Source: Amorphus coralli DSM 19760 (GTDB lineage: Bacteria > Pseudomonadota > Alphaproteobacteria > Rhizobiales > Amorphaceae). Taken from it: DNA of 64,000 bases. Position numbers and translations under genes: made by a program. Shown here one piece after another: positions 34,290-42,553 of this stretch. Every line of letters begins with the position of its first letter. The stretch's first letter is position 1. The notes beneath the pieces were generated by a model that worked only from the letters and a program-made list of their open reading frames with translations, was not told where the DNA came from and ran no database searches. Where the stretch lies: assembly GCF_000374525.1 (NCBI RefSeq), contig NZ_KB894572.1:372001-436000 (forward strand), written 5' to 3'.

Positions 34290-34931
34290 TCAGGCGTCCG
34301 CGTCGGGCTGCTTCGACGGATGCGCGTCGGCGAAGGCCGGCAGGGCCTCGCAGGCCTCGTGGATCGCCCGCACGCGCGGCATGTCGGTGAGGTCGACGCC
34401 GAAGCGCTCCGCCGAGAACACCTGCGGCACCAGGCAGATGTCGGCGAGCGTCGGGGTCTCGCCGAAGCAGTACGGCCCGCCCCGGTGTTCGCGGGCGAGC
34501 AGCGCCTCGCAGGCGGCAAGCCCGTCGCCGATCCAGCGCTGGCACCATGCGTCGGCACGCGCCTGGTCCTGGCCGAGCTCGGTCTTGAGGTATTGCAGCA
34601 CGCGCAGGTTCTGGAGCGGATGGATCTCGCAGGCGATGACCTCCGAGAAGGCGCGGATCTTGGCCCGCTGCACGGCGTCGCCGGGCAGCAGCTTCGGTTC
34701 GGGGTGCGTCTCGTCCAGCCACTCGATGATGGCGAGCGACTGGGTGAGCACCGTGTCGCCGTCCTCCAGGGCCGGGACCAGCCCCTGCGGGTTCAGCTCC
34801 CGGTAGGCCTCGGACTTCTGCTCGCCGTTCCTCAGGTGCACCGGACGGAAATCCACCTCGATGCCCTTCAGGTTGAAGGCAATGCGGCAGCGATAGGCCG
34901 ACGAGGAGCGGAAGTAGCCGTGGAAGATCAT
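34290..34931 (-). CDS. maiA: Zeta-class glutathione transferase: maleylacetoacetate/maleylpyruvate isomerase
   Basis: A 213-residue zeta-class GST. The N-terminal SSSAYRCRIAFNLKG is the SSCx[WH]R-type active-site motif; NPQGLVPALEDG and LTQSLAIIEWLDE are also characteristic. These enzymes isomerise maleylacetoacetate (tyrosine route) or maleylpyruvate (gentisate route) with glutathione. The next gene upstream encodes an FAH-family hydrolase, overlapping by 4 bases. The nearby hydroxylase-ligase fusion favours maleylpyruvate, but sequence alone does not separate the two. Confidence 0.88.
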   Translation of the reverse strand: MIFHGYFRSSSAYRCRIAFNLKGIEVDFRPVHLRNGEQKSEAYRELNPQGLVPALEDGDTVLTQSLAIIEWLDETHPEPKLLPGDAVQRAKIRAFSEVIACEIHPLQNLRVLQYLKTELGQDQARADAWCQRWIGDGLAACEALLAREHRGGPYCFGETPTLADICLVPQVFSAERFGVDLTDMPRVRAIHEACEALPAFADAHPSKQPDADA

Positions 34932-35617
34932 TCCGGGTCACCGATCGTCAGCGAAATCCCGGCGAGGCCGTCGATGCCGCCCGCCAGAACGTCGCCGGCG
35001 ACGACCGGGCCGACGCCCGCCGGCGTGCCGGTGTAGATCAGGTCGCCCGGGATCAGGTGGTAATAGCCGGAGAGGTGGCTGATCAGCTCCGGCACCTTCC
35101 AGATCAGGTCCTTCAGGTGGGAGTCCTGCTTGGTCTCGTCGTTGACGGTCAGCCAGATGCGCTGGCGGCCGATCTCGCCATAGTCGGCCGCCTTGGTGAT
35201 CTCGCCGATGATGGCGGACTTCTCGAAGGACTTGCCGAGGTCCCACGGGCGGCCCTTCTCGCGCGACGCGAGCTGCAGGTCGCGGCGGGTCATGTCGAGG
35301 CCGGCGGCATAGCCGTAGACGGCGCTTGCGGCTTCCTTCTCGTCGGCCTTGAAGACCGGCTTCCCGATGGCGACCACCAGCTCCATCTCGTAGTGGTAGT
35401 TCTGGGTGCCCGGCGGGTAGGGGATCGTCGCGCCGGTGTGGACGATCGCGCTGGCCGGCTTGGTGAAGTAGAACGGTGCCTCGCGGTCGACCTCGAAGCC
35501 CATCTCGGCGGCGTGGGCGGCGTAGTTGCGCCCCACGCAGAAAATGCGGTGGACGGGATAGGCGGAGGCCTCCCCCTTCACCGGGACGGCGGGCGTGGCC
35601 GGTACGTCGAACAGCAT
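34928..35617 (-). CDS. FAH-family hydrolase, probable fumarylpyruvate hydrolase
   Basis: A 229-residue single-domain fumarylacetoacetate-hydrolase-family protein. VHRIFCVGRNYAAHAAEMGF opens the fold, and the metal ligands lie in NYHYEMELVVAIGKP and GYAAGLDMTRRDLQ. I start at ATG 35617, which has GAGGAG six bases upstream; ATG 35635 is an alternative that adds six residues. Short FAH proteins of this type include fumarylpyruvate hydrolase NagK of the gentisate pathway. Coupled to the GST-type isomerase, it would yield fumarate and pyruvate. Confidence 0.87.
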   Translation of the reverse strand: MLFDVPATPAVPVKGEASAYPVHRIFCVGRNYAAHAAEMGFEVDREAPFYFTKPASAIVHTGATIPYPPGTQNYHYEMELVVAIGKPVFKADEKEAASAVYGYAAGLDMTRRDLQLASREKGRPWDLGKSFEKSAIIGEITKAADYGEIGRQRIWLTVNDETKQDSHLKDLIWKVPELISHLSGYYHLIPGDLIYTGTPAGVGPVVAGDVLAGGIDGLAGISLTIGDPE

Positions 35618-35796
35618 CGGTGTCTCCTCGTTCATCGCGTTCGCTCCCGGCGATGGCCCGGCGTGCGCTGCACGCCGGTTGGTCTCCTGGCCGGGACGGC
35701 GGATCCTTCTCCGCCTTCATGCGTCATTTCAGGGAAAACGTGAACCCGTGACGGTGTCCGGGGTCGCGTCGGTGGGAATGGACAGGGCGGGCCGCG

Positions 35797-38550
35797 TCAT
35801 CCGCTTTCGCCGGCCTTCAGGAGCGCCTGCCGGTCGATCTTGCCGGTGCCGGTCTTCGGCAGCTCGCTCACATAGTCGACGATGCGCGGATATTTGTAGG
35901 CGATCAGCGCCCCCTTCACGTGGTCCTGCAACAGGCGGGTCTCGTCCGGACCGGGCGCGTGGCCGGCCCTCAGCGCCACGACCGCGCGCAGGGTCATGCG
36001 CCGGTCCTCCAACTCGTGCGCCAGCACGGCGCACTCCTGGACGTGTGGGTGCTCGTTAAGGCAGCGTTCCACCTCCAGCGGCCAGACCCACTGGCCGGAC
36101 ACCTTGATGAGCTCGTCGGCGCGGCCCTGGAAGAAGTAGAAGCCGTCCTCCTCCACGAACCGGTCGCCGGTGTAGATCCAGTCGCCGCGCATGGTCGTCC
36201 CGGTGGTTTCCGGCCGGTTCCAGTAGAGCGGCGCGGAGGAGTGGCCGCGTACCCACATGACGCCTTCCTCGCCCGGCGCGCTGTCGCGACCCTCGGGATC
36301 GCGCAGCACCACCTCGTAGCCCGGCACACGCCTGCCGGCAGAGCCGAGGCGCTGTGCCTCCTGGGTGTTCGACAGGTAGACGTGCAGCAGCTCGGTGGAG
36401 CCCAGCCCTTCCACCGGCCCCTTGCCGGTCAGCTCCTTCCAGGCGTTGAAGACGTCCGCCGACAGGATTTCCGCCGCCGAGACCGAGAGCCGGATGGAGG
36501 AGAGGTCGCGGCGGCCGGCGCTCTCGGCACGGGCAAGCGCCGTGTAGAGGGTCGGCAGGCCGAAGAGGACGGTGGGCCCGAACTCCTCGACGACATCCAG
36601 CACCCGCTCCGCCTCCGGCCGGCCGGGCATCAGCACGGTGGTGGCGCCGACGGAAAAGGGGAAGGTGAAGGCGTTGCCGAAGCCGTAGGCGAAGAAGATC
36701 TTCGGGATGGAGAAGCAGACGTCATCCGGAGACAGCTCCAGGATGTGGGTGGCGTAGGACGCCTGGGTGTAGGCCATGTCGTGGTGAAGGTGGACGATGC
36801 CCTTCGGCCGGCCGGTGGAGCCGGACGAGTACATCCAGAAGGCCATGTCGTCCGGGCCGGTGTCGGCGCAGGCCAGCGTCTCCGGCTGACCGGCGAGGAA
36901 ACCGGCCGCGTGCTCGAAGGGGCCATCGAGCGGGCCGGAGCCATTGGCCAGGATGGTGCGCTCCAGGCCGTTCGCCCGCATTTCGTCGTCGCGGAAGATC
37001 TCCGCCAGCGAGGCTTCGCAGAGGGCCAGCCGGGCACCGGTGTCGGCCACGAAGAAGCGCAGCAGGTCTGGCGTGGCCTGGGTGTTCAGGAGTACCGGCA
37101 CGAAGCCCGCCCGGACAGCGCCGAAGAAGGCGGCCGGATAGACCGGCGTGTCGTCCAGGAAGAAGACGATGCGCTCGCCGCGCCTGAGCCCGGCGGCGGC
37201 GAACGCGTTGCCCCATCGGGATGCCTCGGCACACAGCGCGCGGTAGGTCATCGATCCGGCCGGCCCGGTGACGGCGACCGCGTCGGGATTGCGCGCCAGG
37301 TTGTCGAACAGGACCGCGCTGCAATTGGGGTGATCGGCCTTGCAAAAGCCGATCTCGGCGTCGCCGGGCGTATCCGTGACGGGATCGGCAATCGCGGCCG
37401 GGACACCCGCCGAGGCGCCGGCCTTGTGCGCCTCGTAGGCCGCCATGAAGCCCGGAGCGAGGCGGCGCAGCCGGTCCATGTCCACCCGGCCGGAACGGGT
37501 GATGTAGGAGAAGGCGAAGTCGAGCGGGTCGCGCTCCATCCACTCCGGGAAGCGGTCGTACCAAAGCGCGGAGGTGTTGGCTGCGTCGACGATCTTCTTC
37601 GCGATCGGCTGGCGCTCCGCCTGATAGGCGGCGAGCGCCGCATCGACGCTCTCCTCCGCCCGCAGCGCCTTCACCAGCGCGATGGCGTCTTCCATGGCAA
37701 GCCGGGTGCCGGAGCCGATGGAGTAGTGGGCGGTGTGGACGGCGTCGCCCAGCAGCGCACGGTTGCCGGCGACCCAGGTCTCGCACCACAGGCGCGGGAA
37801 GCGCCGCCAGATGGAGTTGTTCGCGACCAGCGGGTGTCCCTGCAGCGTGTCGGCAAAGATCCCCTCGCAGACGCGCGCGGTCGACGCCTCGTCCATGCCG
37901 GCGAACCCGTACGCCTCGAAGGTGGCGGCGTCGCACTCGACGATGAAGGTGCTCATGCCCGGCGCGTAGCGGTAATGGTGGGCGTTGAAGGTGCCGCGAT
38001 CCGTCTGCCGGAAGGTCTGGGTGAGGGTGTCGAAGGGGAGCGTGGTCCCGAACCAGGCGAAATGATTGTCGAAATGCTCGAGGGACGGGCGGAAGGCGGC
38101 CTCGTCGGACTGCCGCACCAGCGAGTTCAGACCGTCGGCGCCGATGATCAGATCCGCCTGAAGGGCGTCGACGCTGTCGATGCGCCGGTCGAAGGCCACA
38201 TCCACGCCGGCGTCGCGGGCGCGCGCCTGCAGGAGTTTGAGGAGTTCGAGCCGGCCGATGGCGGAGAAGCCGACCCCGTCGATGGTCACCGTCTCGCCCC
38301 GGTGGACGAGGGTCATGTTGGACCAGCGCTCCATCTCCGGCGTGATCAGCGCGTGCGTCGCCGGATCGTCCGCTTTGAGGAAGTCCAGCGCCTGTTCGGA
38401 AAAGACGACGCCGAAACCGAAGGTCGCCCCGGCGGGGTTCTGCTCGGTGACGCGAACGCGCGCGCCGGGAAAGGCCTCCATGAGAAGAATGCCGGCATGC
38501 AGGCCGGCCGGCCCGCCCCCGAGGATCTCGACGGACGATAGCGACTTCAC
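35797..38550 (-). CDS. Fusion: aryl-CoA FAD hydroxylase plus benzoate-CoA-ligase-type domain
   Basis: A 917-residue two-domain protein. Residues 1-380 are a class A FAD monooxygenase: GGGPAGLHAG (11-20), LIIGADGLNS (134-143) and GDAVHTAHYSIGSG (268-281). This domain resembles salicylyl-CoA 5-hydroxylase and the hydroxylase part of 2-aminobenzoyl-CoA monooxygenase. After a short linker, residues 402-917 form an adenylating ligase of the benzoate-CoA ligase group: YSSGSTGRPKG (574-584), IPKIFFAYGFGNAFTFP, and catalytic Lys904 in TGTGKIDRQ. It could convert salicylate to salicylyl-CoA and then gentisyl-CoA on one chain. Anthranilate is an alternative substrate. The frame is continuous, so the fusion appears genuine. 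Confidence 0.88.
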   Translation of the reverse strand: MKSLSSVEILGGGPAGLHAGILLMEAFPGARVRVTEQNPAGATFGFGVVFSEQALDFLKADDPATHALITPEMERWSNMTLVHRGETVTIDGVGFSAIGRLELLKLLQARARDAGVDVAFDRRIDSVDALQADLIIGADGLNSLVRQSDEAAFRPSLEHFDNHFAWFGTTLPFDTLTQTFRQTDRGTFNAHHYRYAPGMSTFIVECDAATFEAYGFAGMDEASTARVCEGIFADTLQGHPLVANNSIWRRFPRLWCETWVAGNRALLGDAVHTAHYSIGSGTRLAMEDAIALVKALRAEESVDAALAAYQAERQPIAKKIVDAANTSALWYDRFPEWMERDPLDFAFSYITRSGRVDMDRLRRLAPGFMAAYEAHKAGASAGVPAAIADPVTDTPGDAEIGFCKADHPNCSAVLFDNLARNPDAVAVTGPAGSMTYRALCAEASRWGNAFAAAGLRRGERIVFFLDDTPVYPAAFFGAVRAGFVPVLLNTQATPDLLRFFVADTGARLALCEASLAEIFRDDEMRANGLERTILANGSGPLDGPFEHAAGFLAGQPETLACADTGPDDMAFWMYSSGSTGRPKGIVHLHHDMAYTQASYATHILELSPDDVCFSIPKIFFAYGFGNAFTFPFSVGATTVLMPGRPEAERVLDVVEEFGPTVLFGLPTLYTALARAESAGRRDLSSIRLSVSAAEILSADVFNAWKELTGKGPVEGLGSTELLHVYLSNTQEAQRLGSAGRRVPGYEVVLRDPEGRDSAPGEEGVMWVRGHSSAPLYWNRPETTGTTMRGDWIYTGDRFVEEDGFYFFQGRADELIKVSGQWVWPLEVERCLNEHPHVQECAVLAHELEDRRMTLRAVVALRAGHAPGPDETRLLQDHVKGALIAYKYPRIVDYVSELPKTGTGKIDRQALLKAGESG

Positions 38551-38608
38551 GGCGGTTCTCCCTCATGCCTTATTGACGACGCGGCATTGCGCCGGACCAT
38601 AGGGCGTG

Positions 38609-38625
38609 ATTGCATTTGATGCAAT
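38609..38625. promoter_or_regulatory. Perfect inverted repeat, probable operator in the divergent promoter
   Basis: ATTGCAT-TTG-ATGCAAT is a perfect 7-bp inverted repeat in the 114-base gap between the divergent fusion and thioesterase genes. A weak promoter for the thioesterase direction may overlap it (TTGATG at 38616 and GAAAAT at 38640). The IclR regulator encoded downstream is the obvious candidate binder, but a regulator from elsewhere is possible. Confidence 0.6.
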
Positions 38626-38664
38626 TGCTTGCGTATTGTGAAAATCAGAAGGACCGATTGTTCC

Positions 38665-39075
38665 ATGTTCCAGACGTCGTACGTGATCCGCTTCGGCGAC
38701 TGCGATCCGGCCGGAATCGTCTTCTATCCCAACTATCTGCGCTGGTTCGACGCGACCTTCCACGCGCTGCTGCGCAGCCGCGGGCGGGGTCATCAGGACC
38801 TTTGCGCGGAGCTGGGAATCGTCGGAATGGGGCTGGTCGAAGTCGGTTCGAAGTTTCGCTCGCCGGCGACCGACGGCGACGAGCTGACCGTGGCCGTCAC
38901 CGGTGCGGAGTGGCACGACCGGGCGGTCCGCTTCGCCTATCGCGGCAGCGTCGGGGACCGGGTGGTGCTGGAGGGCTTCGAGACGCGTGGCATGTTCGTG
39001 CGCAAGGGCGAGGCGCTGGGGCTGTCCTCCACCGCGCCGCTGAAGGCCTATCTCGAGCAGCCGGCGGTCACATGA
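38665..39075 (+). CDS. 4-hydroxybenzoyl-CoA-thioesterase-family thioesterase
   Basis: A 136-residue hot-dog thioesterase. The N-terminal motif FGDCDPAGIVFYPNYLRWFD is the signature of the 4HBT family and holds the catalytic Asp. I start at ATG 38665 (MFQTSYVIRF) after AGAAGGA; a TTG at 38629 would begin only four bases after the operator-like repeat. Next to the hydroxylase-ligase fusion it most likely releases gentisate from gentisyl-CoA. It overlaps the IclR gene (ATGA). Confidence 0.88.
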   Translation: MFQTSYVIRFGDCDPAGIVFYPNYLRWFDATFHALLRSRGRGHQDLCAELGIVGMGLVEVGSKFRSPATDGDELTVAVTGAEWHDRAVRFAYRGSVGDRVVLEGFETRGMFVRKGEALGLSSTAPLKAYLEQPAVT

Positions 39076-39887
39076 GCCGACGGGCGAAGGACGACGAGGC
39101 GCACTCCGGAGACGCAACCGGCGGCATCCAGTCGCTGGACGCCGCACTGCGCGTTCTGATGGCGATGGGCCGGCTCGACGGGCCGACGACGCTGACCGAT
39201 CTCGCCCGCGAGTGCGGCATGCCGGTCTCCAAGGTGCACCGCTATCTCGCCTCCTTCCAGCACGCAGGCCTGGTGCGCCAGACAGGCCGCTCGGGGCGCT
39301 ACGACCTGGCGAGCGGCGCCATCGAGCTGGGCCTTTCCGCGCTCAACCGGCACGACTTCGTCAATTCCACCGCCGACGACCTGGCCGGGCTCGCCGCGGA
39401 CACAGGCCTGACGGCGCTGCTCGTGGTCTGGGGCAATGCCGGTCCGACGGTGGTGCGCTGGGAGCGGGCCACGGCGTTCGTGGTGACGTCGTTGGGGCTC
39501 GGGACGGTGATGCCGCTCCTGTCGTCGGCCAGCGGCCGGGTCTTTCTGGCCTGGCTACCCGACAGCGTCACCGCACCGCTCCTGAAGCGTGAGCTGGGGC
39601 GCGCCAGGGCACGCCCGGAGCTGGTGGCCGACATGGAGCCGACGATGAAGGGCGCGCGGGTGCTCGGCGAACGCATCCGGGCAGCCGGGCACGCCACCGT
39701 CGACGGGCGTTTCATCCCGGGGCTGGTGGCCGCATCGGCGCCGATCCTCGACTGGCAGGGCCAGGCGCAGGCCGCCGTCACGCTGATCGGCACCGATCCC
39801 GCCGACATCGCCGAGGGCGCAGCACCCGTGGCGGCGCTCACCGCCTTCTGCGCCCGGCATTCGGTGGGGGCGGGGCAAGGCAGGTAG
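39072..39887 (+). CDS. IclR-family transcriptional regulator
   Basis: A 271-residue regulator from ATG 39072, overlapping the thioesterase stop. The N-terminal winged helix carries GGIQSLDAALRVLMAMGRLD and the recognition region LARECGMPVSKVHRYLASFQ. The C-terminal IclR effector domain follows, with LGTVMPLLSSASGRVFLAWLP. IclR proteins often control aromatic acid catabolism and bind the pathway substrate. It probably regulates the divergent fusion gene and its own operon through the inverted repeat at 38609-38625 (inferred). Confidence 0.92.
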   Translation: MSRRAKDDEAHSGDATGGIQSLDAALRVLMAMGRLDGPTTLTDLARECGMPVSKVHRYLASFQHAGLVRQTGRSGRYDLASGAIELGLSALNRHDFVNSTADDLAGLAADTGLTALLVVWGNAGPTVVRWERATAFVVTSLGLGTVMPLLSSASGRVFLAWLPDSVTAPLLKRELGRARARPELVADMEPTMKGARVLGERIRAAGHATVDGRFIPGLVAASAPILDWQGQAQAAVTLIGTDPADIAEGAAPVAALTAFCARHSVGAGQGR

Positions 39888-40156
39888 GGGCGCGCGCCAT
39901 GGGCAGCCGTGGGGCGACGCCGTGCGGGCGGGCTCAGACCCATGACGGCCCCATGCGAGTCCGGTGGCTGCGCGGTCGGTCCAGAAAGATCCTCCGGCAA
40001 CATGGGCGCGCCGGCCGGTCCACGTTGCGGAAAACAGAGGAATCTCCGCGGCTTCCGCGTTGACCTCGGCGGTCCGCGCGCCGATCCTCTGGCTGATGAG
40101 CCGGCGGCCGGAGGGCCGGCCGCTGCCCCGCGTTCCCGAGCCCACCGGAGGCCCGC

Positions 40157-41164
40157 TTGAGCGTCACGCTCGCCGACATCCTGGCCGCGCGCAGCCGGAT
40201 CCAGGCAACCGCCGTCCGCACGCCGCTGGTGCCGTCGCCGTACCTGACGGGACTGGCCGGCCAGGAATTTCTCCTGAAGCTGGAAATCGGCCAGCCGACC
40301 GGCGCCTTCAAGCTGCGCGGCGCCACCAACGCCGTGTTCGGCCTGCCCGAAGGCGTGGCAGGCGTGACCTGCTGCTCCACCGGCAACCACGGGCGCGGCG
40401 TGGCCTATGCCGCGCGCGACCGGGGCCTGCGCGCCGTCATCTGCATGTCGGAGCTGGTGCCCCAGGCGAAGATCGACGGCATCAAGGCGCTCGGCGCCGA
40501 GGTCCGGATCGTCGGGCACAGCCAGGACGAGGCCCAGGTGGAGGCGCGCCGCCTGTGCGAGGAGGAGGGGCTGGTGGACATCCCGCCCTTCGACGATCCG
40601 CGCGTCGTGGCCGGGCAGGGCACCATCGGGCTCGAACTGATGGAGGACCGGCCGGACCTGGACATGGTGCTGGTGCCGCTGTCGGGCGGCGGGCTCGCCG
40701 CAGGCATCGCCTTCGCGGTCAAGACGATCAGCCCGAAGACCCGGGTGATCGGCATTTCCATGGATCGCGGCGCGGCCATGCACGCCTCGCTCGCCGCCGG
40801 GCATCCGGTCGAGGTGGAGGAGGTGGCGAGCCTGGCGGACTCGCTGGGCGGCGGTATCGGGCTCGACAACACGCTCACCTTCGAGCTTTGCCGCGACTAT
40901 CTCGACGACACCGTCCTCGTGACCGAGGACGAGATCTACCGGGCCATGCAGACGCTCTATTTCGAGGACCGGCTGGTGGCCGAGGGCGCCTGCGTGGTGG
41001 GTATCGCCGCTCTGCAGGCCGGCAAGCTGCCGGAGGCTCGCGGTCCGATTGCCACCATCATCACCGGGCGCAGCGTCGACATGACCGTCTTCACCCGCAT
41101 CGTCACCGGCCAGGACGTGACGCTCGGCGACCTCACCATTGAAGGACAGCCCTATGCCGCATGA
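40157..41164 (+). CDS. eutB: Hydroxyectoine utilisation dehydratase EutB (PLP, threonine-dehydratase-like)
   Basis: A fold-type II PLP enzyme of 335 residues from TTG 40157 with GGAGG ten bases upstream. Lys52 in GAFKLRGATNAVF is the cofactor lysine, SGGGLAAG the phosphate loop, and CSTGNHGRGVAYAARDRG is typical of the threonine-dehydratase group. Its coupling to a cyclodeaminase homologue and the ectoine genes nearby identify it as EutB. EutB, with EutC, is proposed to handle the hydroxyl group of 5-hydroxyectoine-derived intermediates. Here eutB-eutC stand apart from eutA/eutD and on the opposite strand. Confidence 0.88.
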   Translation: MSVTLADILAARSRIQATAVRTPLVPSPYLTGLAGQEFLLKLEIGQPTGAFKLRGATNAVFGLPEGVAGVTCCSTGNHGRGVAYAARDRGLRAVICMSELVPQAKIDGIKALGAEVRIVGHSQDEAQVEARRLCEEEGLVDIPPFDDPRVVAGQGTIGLELMEDRPDLDMVLVPLSGGGLAAGIAFAVKTISPKTRVIGISMDRGAAMHASLAAGHPVEVEEVASLADSLGGGIGLDNTLTFELCRDYLDDTVLVTEDEIYRAMQTLYFEDRLVAEGACVVGIAALQAGKLPEARGPIATIITGRSVDMTVFTRIVTGQDVTLGDLTIEGQPYAA

Positions 41165-42146
41165 GATCGTGATCGTCACGGAAGGCGAGCTGCGCGAGGC
41201 CGTCGGGCTGGACCTGACCACGGTGGAAACGGTTGAGGCGGCGTTCGCCGCGCTTGCCTCCGGCACCGTGGTGATGCCGCCGATCCTGTCTATGGCGATC
41301 GAGGCGGCGAACGGCGAGGTGGACGTGAAGACCGCCTACATTCCCGGTTTCGACGGCTTCGCCATCAAGGTCAGCCCCGGCTTCTTCGACAATCCGAAGC
41401 TCGGCCTGCCCAGCCTCAACGGGCTGATGATCCTGTTTTCCGCCAAGACCGGCCTCGTCGAGGCGCTGTTCCTCGACAACGGCTACCTGACCGATGTGCG
41501 CACGGCCGTCGCCGGCGCGGTGGCGGCGAAGCACATGGCGCCCGAGCAGGTGACGACGGCTGGCGTGATGGGCACCGGCGTCCAGGCGCGGCTGCAGATG
41601 GAGGCCGCCCATCTGGTGCGCCCCTTCGAGCGGATGCTGGTCTGGGGCCGCGACGGCGACAAGGCGGCGGCCTGCGCCGCCGACATCGCGGCGCGCCTGG
41701 GCATCGAGGCGCGGGCGGAGCCCGATCCGGCGCGGCTTGTGGCCGACAGCCAGCTCGTGGTGACGACGACGCCGGCGCGCGACCCGATCCTCAAGGCGGA
41801 GTGGCTGCATCCGGGACTGCACGTTACCGCCATGGGGTCCGACCAGGGCGAGAAGAACGAGATCGATCCTGCCGCGCTTGCCGCCGCCGACCTCTATGTC
41901 TGCGACCGGGTGAGCCAGTGCGAGACGCTGGGCGAACTCAGGACAGCGCTTGCAGCCGGCACCTGGGCCGGCGCGCCGCCGCCGGAGCTGGGCGACGTGG
42001 TCGCCGGCAAGGTTGCGGGCCGCAAGAGTCCGGATGATGTGACCATCTGTGACCTCACGGGCACTGGCGCCCAGGACACGGCGATCGCCACGCTCGCCCG
42101 CAAGGTGTGCGGCGAGCGTGGTGCCGGCTCGACGATGGCGGTGTGA
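41154..42146 (+). CDS. eutC: Ectoine utilisation protein EutC (ornithine cyclodeaminase family)
   Basis: A 330-residue ornithine-cyclodeaminase/mu-crystallin-family protein. I take ATG 41154, which has GAAGGA six bases upstream and overlaps eutB by 11 bases. Family features are VDVKTAYIPGFDGFAIKVSPGF, the NAD-binding loop GVMGTGVQARLQMEA, and VTAMGSDQGEKNEID. It acts with EutB in hydroxyectoine conversion; the exact reaction is not established. It is convergent to the eutD side of the locus. Confidence 0.88.
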   Translation: MPHEIVIVTEGELREAVGLDLTTVETVEAAFAALASGTVVMPPILSMAIEAANGEVDVKTAYIPGFDGFAIKVSPGFFDNPKLGLPSLNGLMILFSAKTGLVEALFLDNGYLTDVRTAVAGAVAAKHMAPEQVTTAGVMGTGVQARLQMEAAHLVRPFERMLVWGRDGDKAAACAADIAARLGIEARAEPDPARLVADSQLVVTTTPARDPILKAEWLHPGLHVTAMGSDQGEKNEIDPAALAAADLYVCDRVSQCETLGELRTALAAGTWAGAPPPELGDVVAGKVAGRKSPDDVTICDLTGTGAQDTAIATLARKVCGERGAGSTMAV

Positions 42147-42252
42147 GCGGTGCTGGCCGTGCGCCGGATCAGGTGCGGCGCGTAATGCCCGCCGAAACCG
42201 GAACGGAATGCCGGTGCTTTCGCCCGGCCCCGTCCGATCCTATAGTTCGGGC

Positions 42253-42552
42253 ATGCTGCTGATCGTCGGAACCATTCGTCTTCCCGCCCAGAACCTGCCC
42301 GACGCCCGTCTCGCGATGAAACGGGTGGTGGAGGCGAGCCGGGCAGAGGACGGATGCCACGAATACTGCTACGCCGAGGACCTCTTCGATCCCGGCCTCG
42401 TCCACATCAAGGAATTGTGGAGCGACCAGGCAGCGCTCGACCGGCATTTCACCACCGACCACATCGCCGAGTGGCGCGATGCGTGGCCGGCGCTCGGGAT
42501 CGGCGACCGCGACATCCGCGTCTACGAGGTCGGCGAACCGCGCCGGACGTGA
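42253..42552 (+). CDS. ABM-domain protein (YgiN-like putative quinol monooxygenase)
   Basis: A 99-residue protein from ATG 42253 with an antibiotic-biosynthesis-monooxygenase (dimeric ferredoxin-like) fold: MLLIVGTIRLP, then the segment reading EDGCHEYCYAEDLFDPGLVHIKE split over a strand and turn, and HFTTDHIAEW. Such small proteins oxidise quinols or serve unknown roles. It lies 106 bases after eutC on the same strand and one base before the stop of the convergent deacetylase. A quinone reductase is encoded in the other half of the ectoine locus, but a functional link is speculation. Confidence 0.78.
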   Translation: MLLIVGTIRLPAQNLPDARLAMKRVVEASRAEDGCHEYCYAEDLFDPGLVHIKELWSDQAALDRHFTTDHIAEWRDAWPALGIGDRDIRVYEVGEPRRT

Positions 42553-42553
42553 A

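Noticed and set aside
35920-38541. Open frame of 873 codons on the plus strand
   Set aside because: Shadow of the hydroxylase-ligase fusion, which has complete motifs on the minus strand.
38629-38664. Twelve-residue N-terminal extension of the thioesterase from a TTG codon
   Set aside because: It would start four bases after the operator-like repeat with no ribosome site, and the 4HBT fold begins at ATG 38665.
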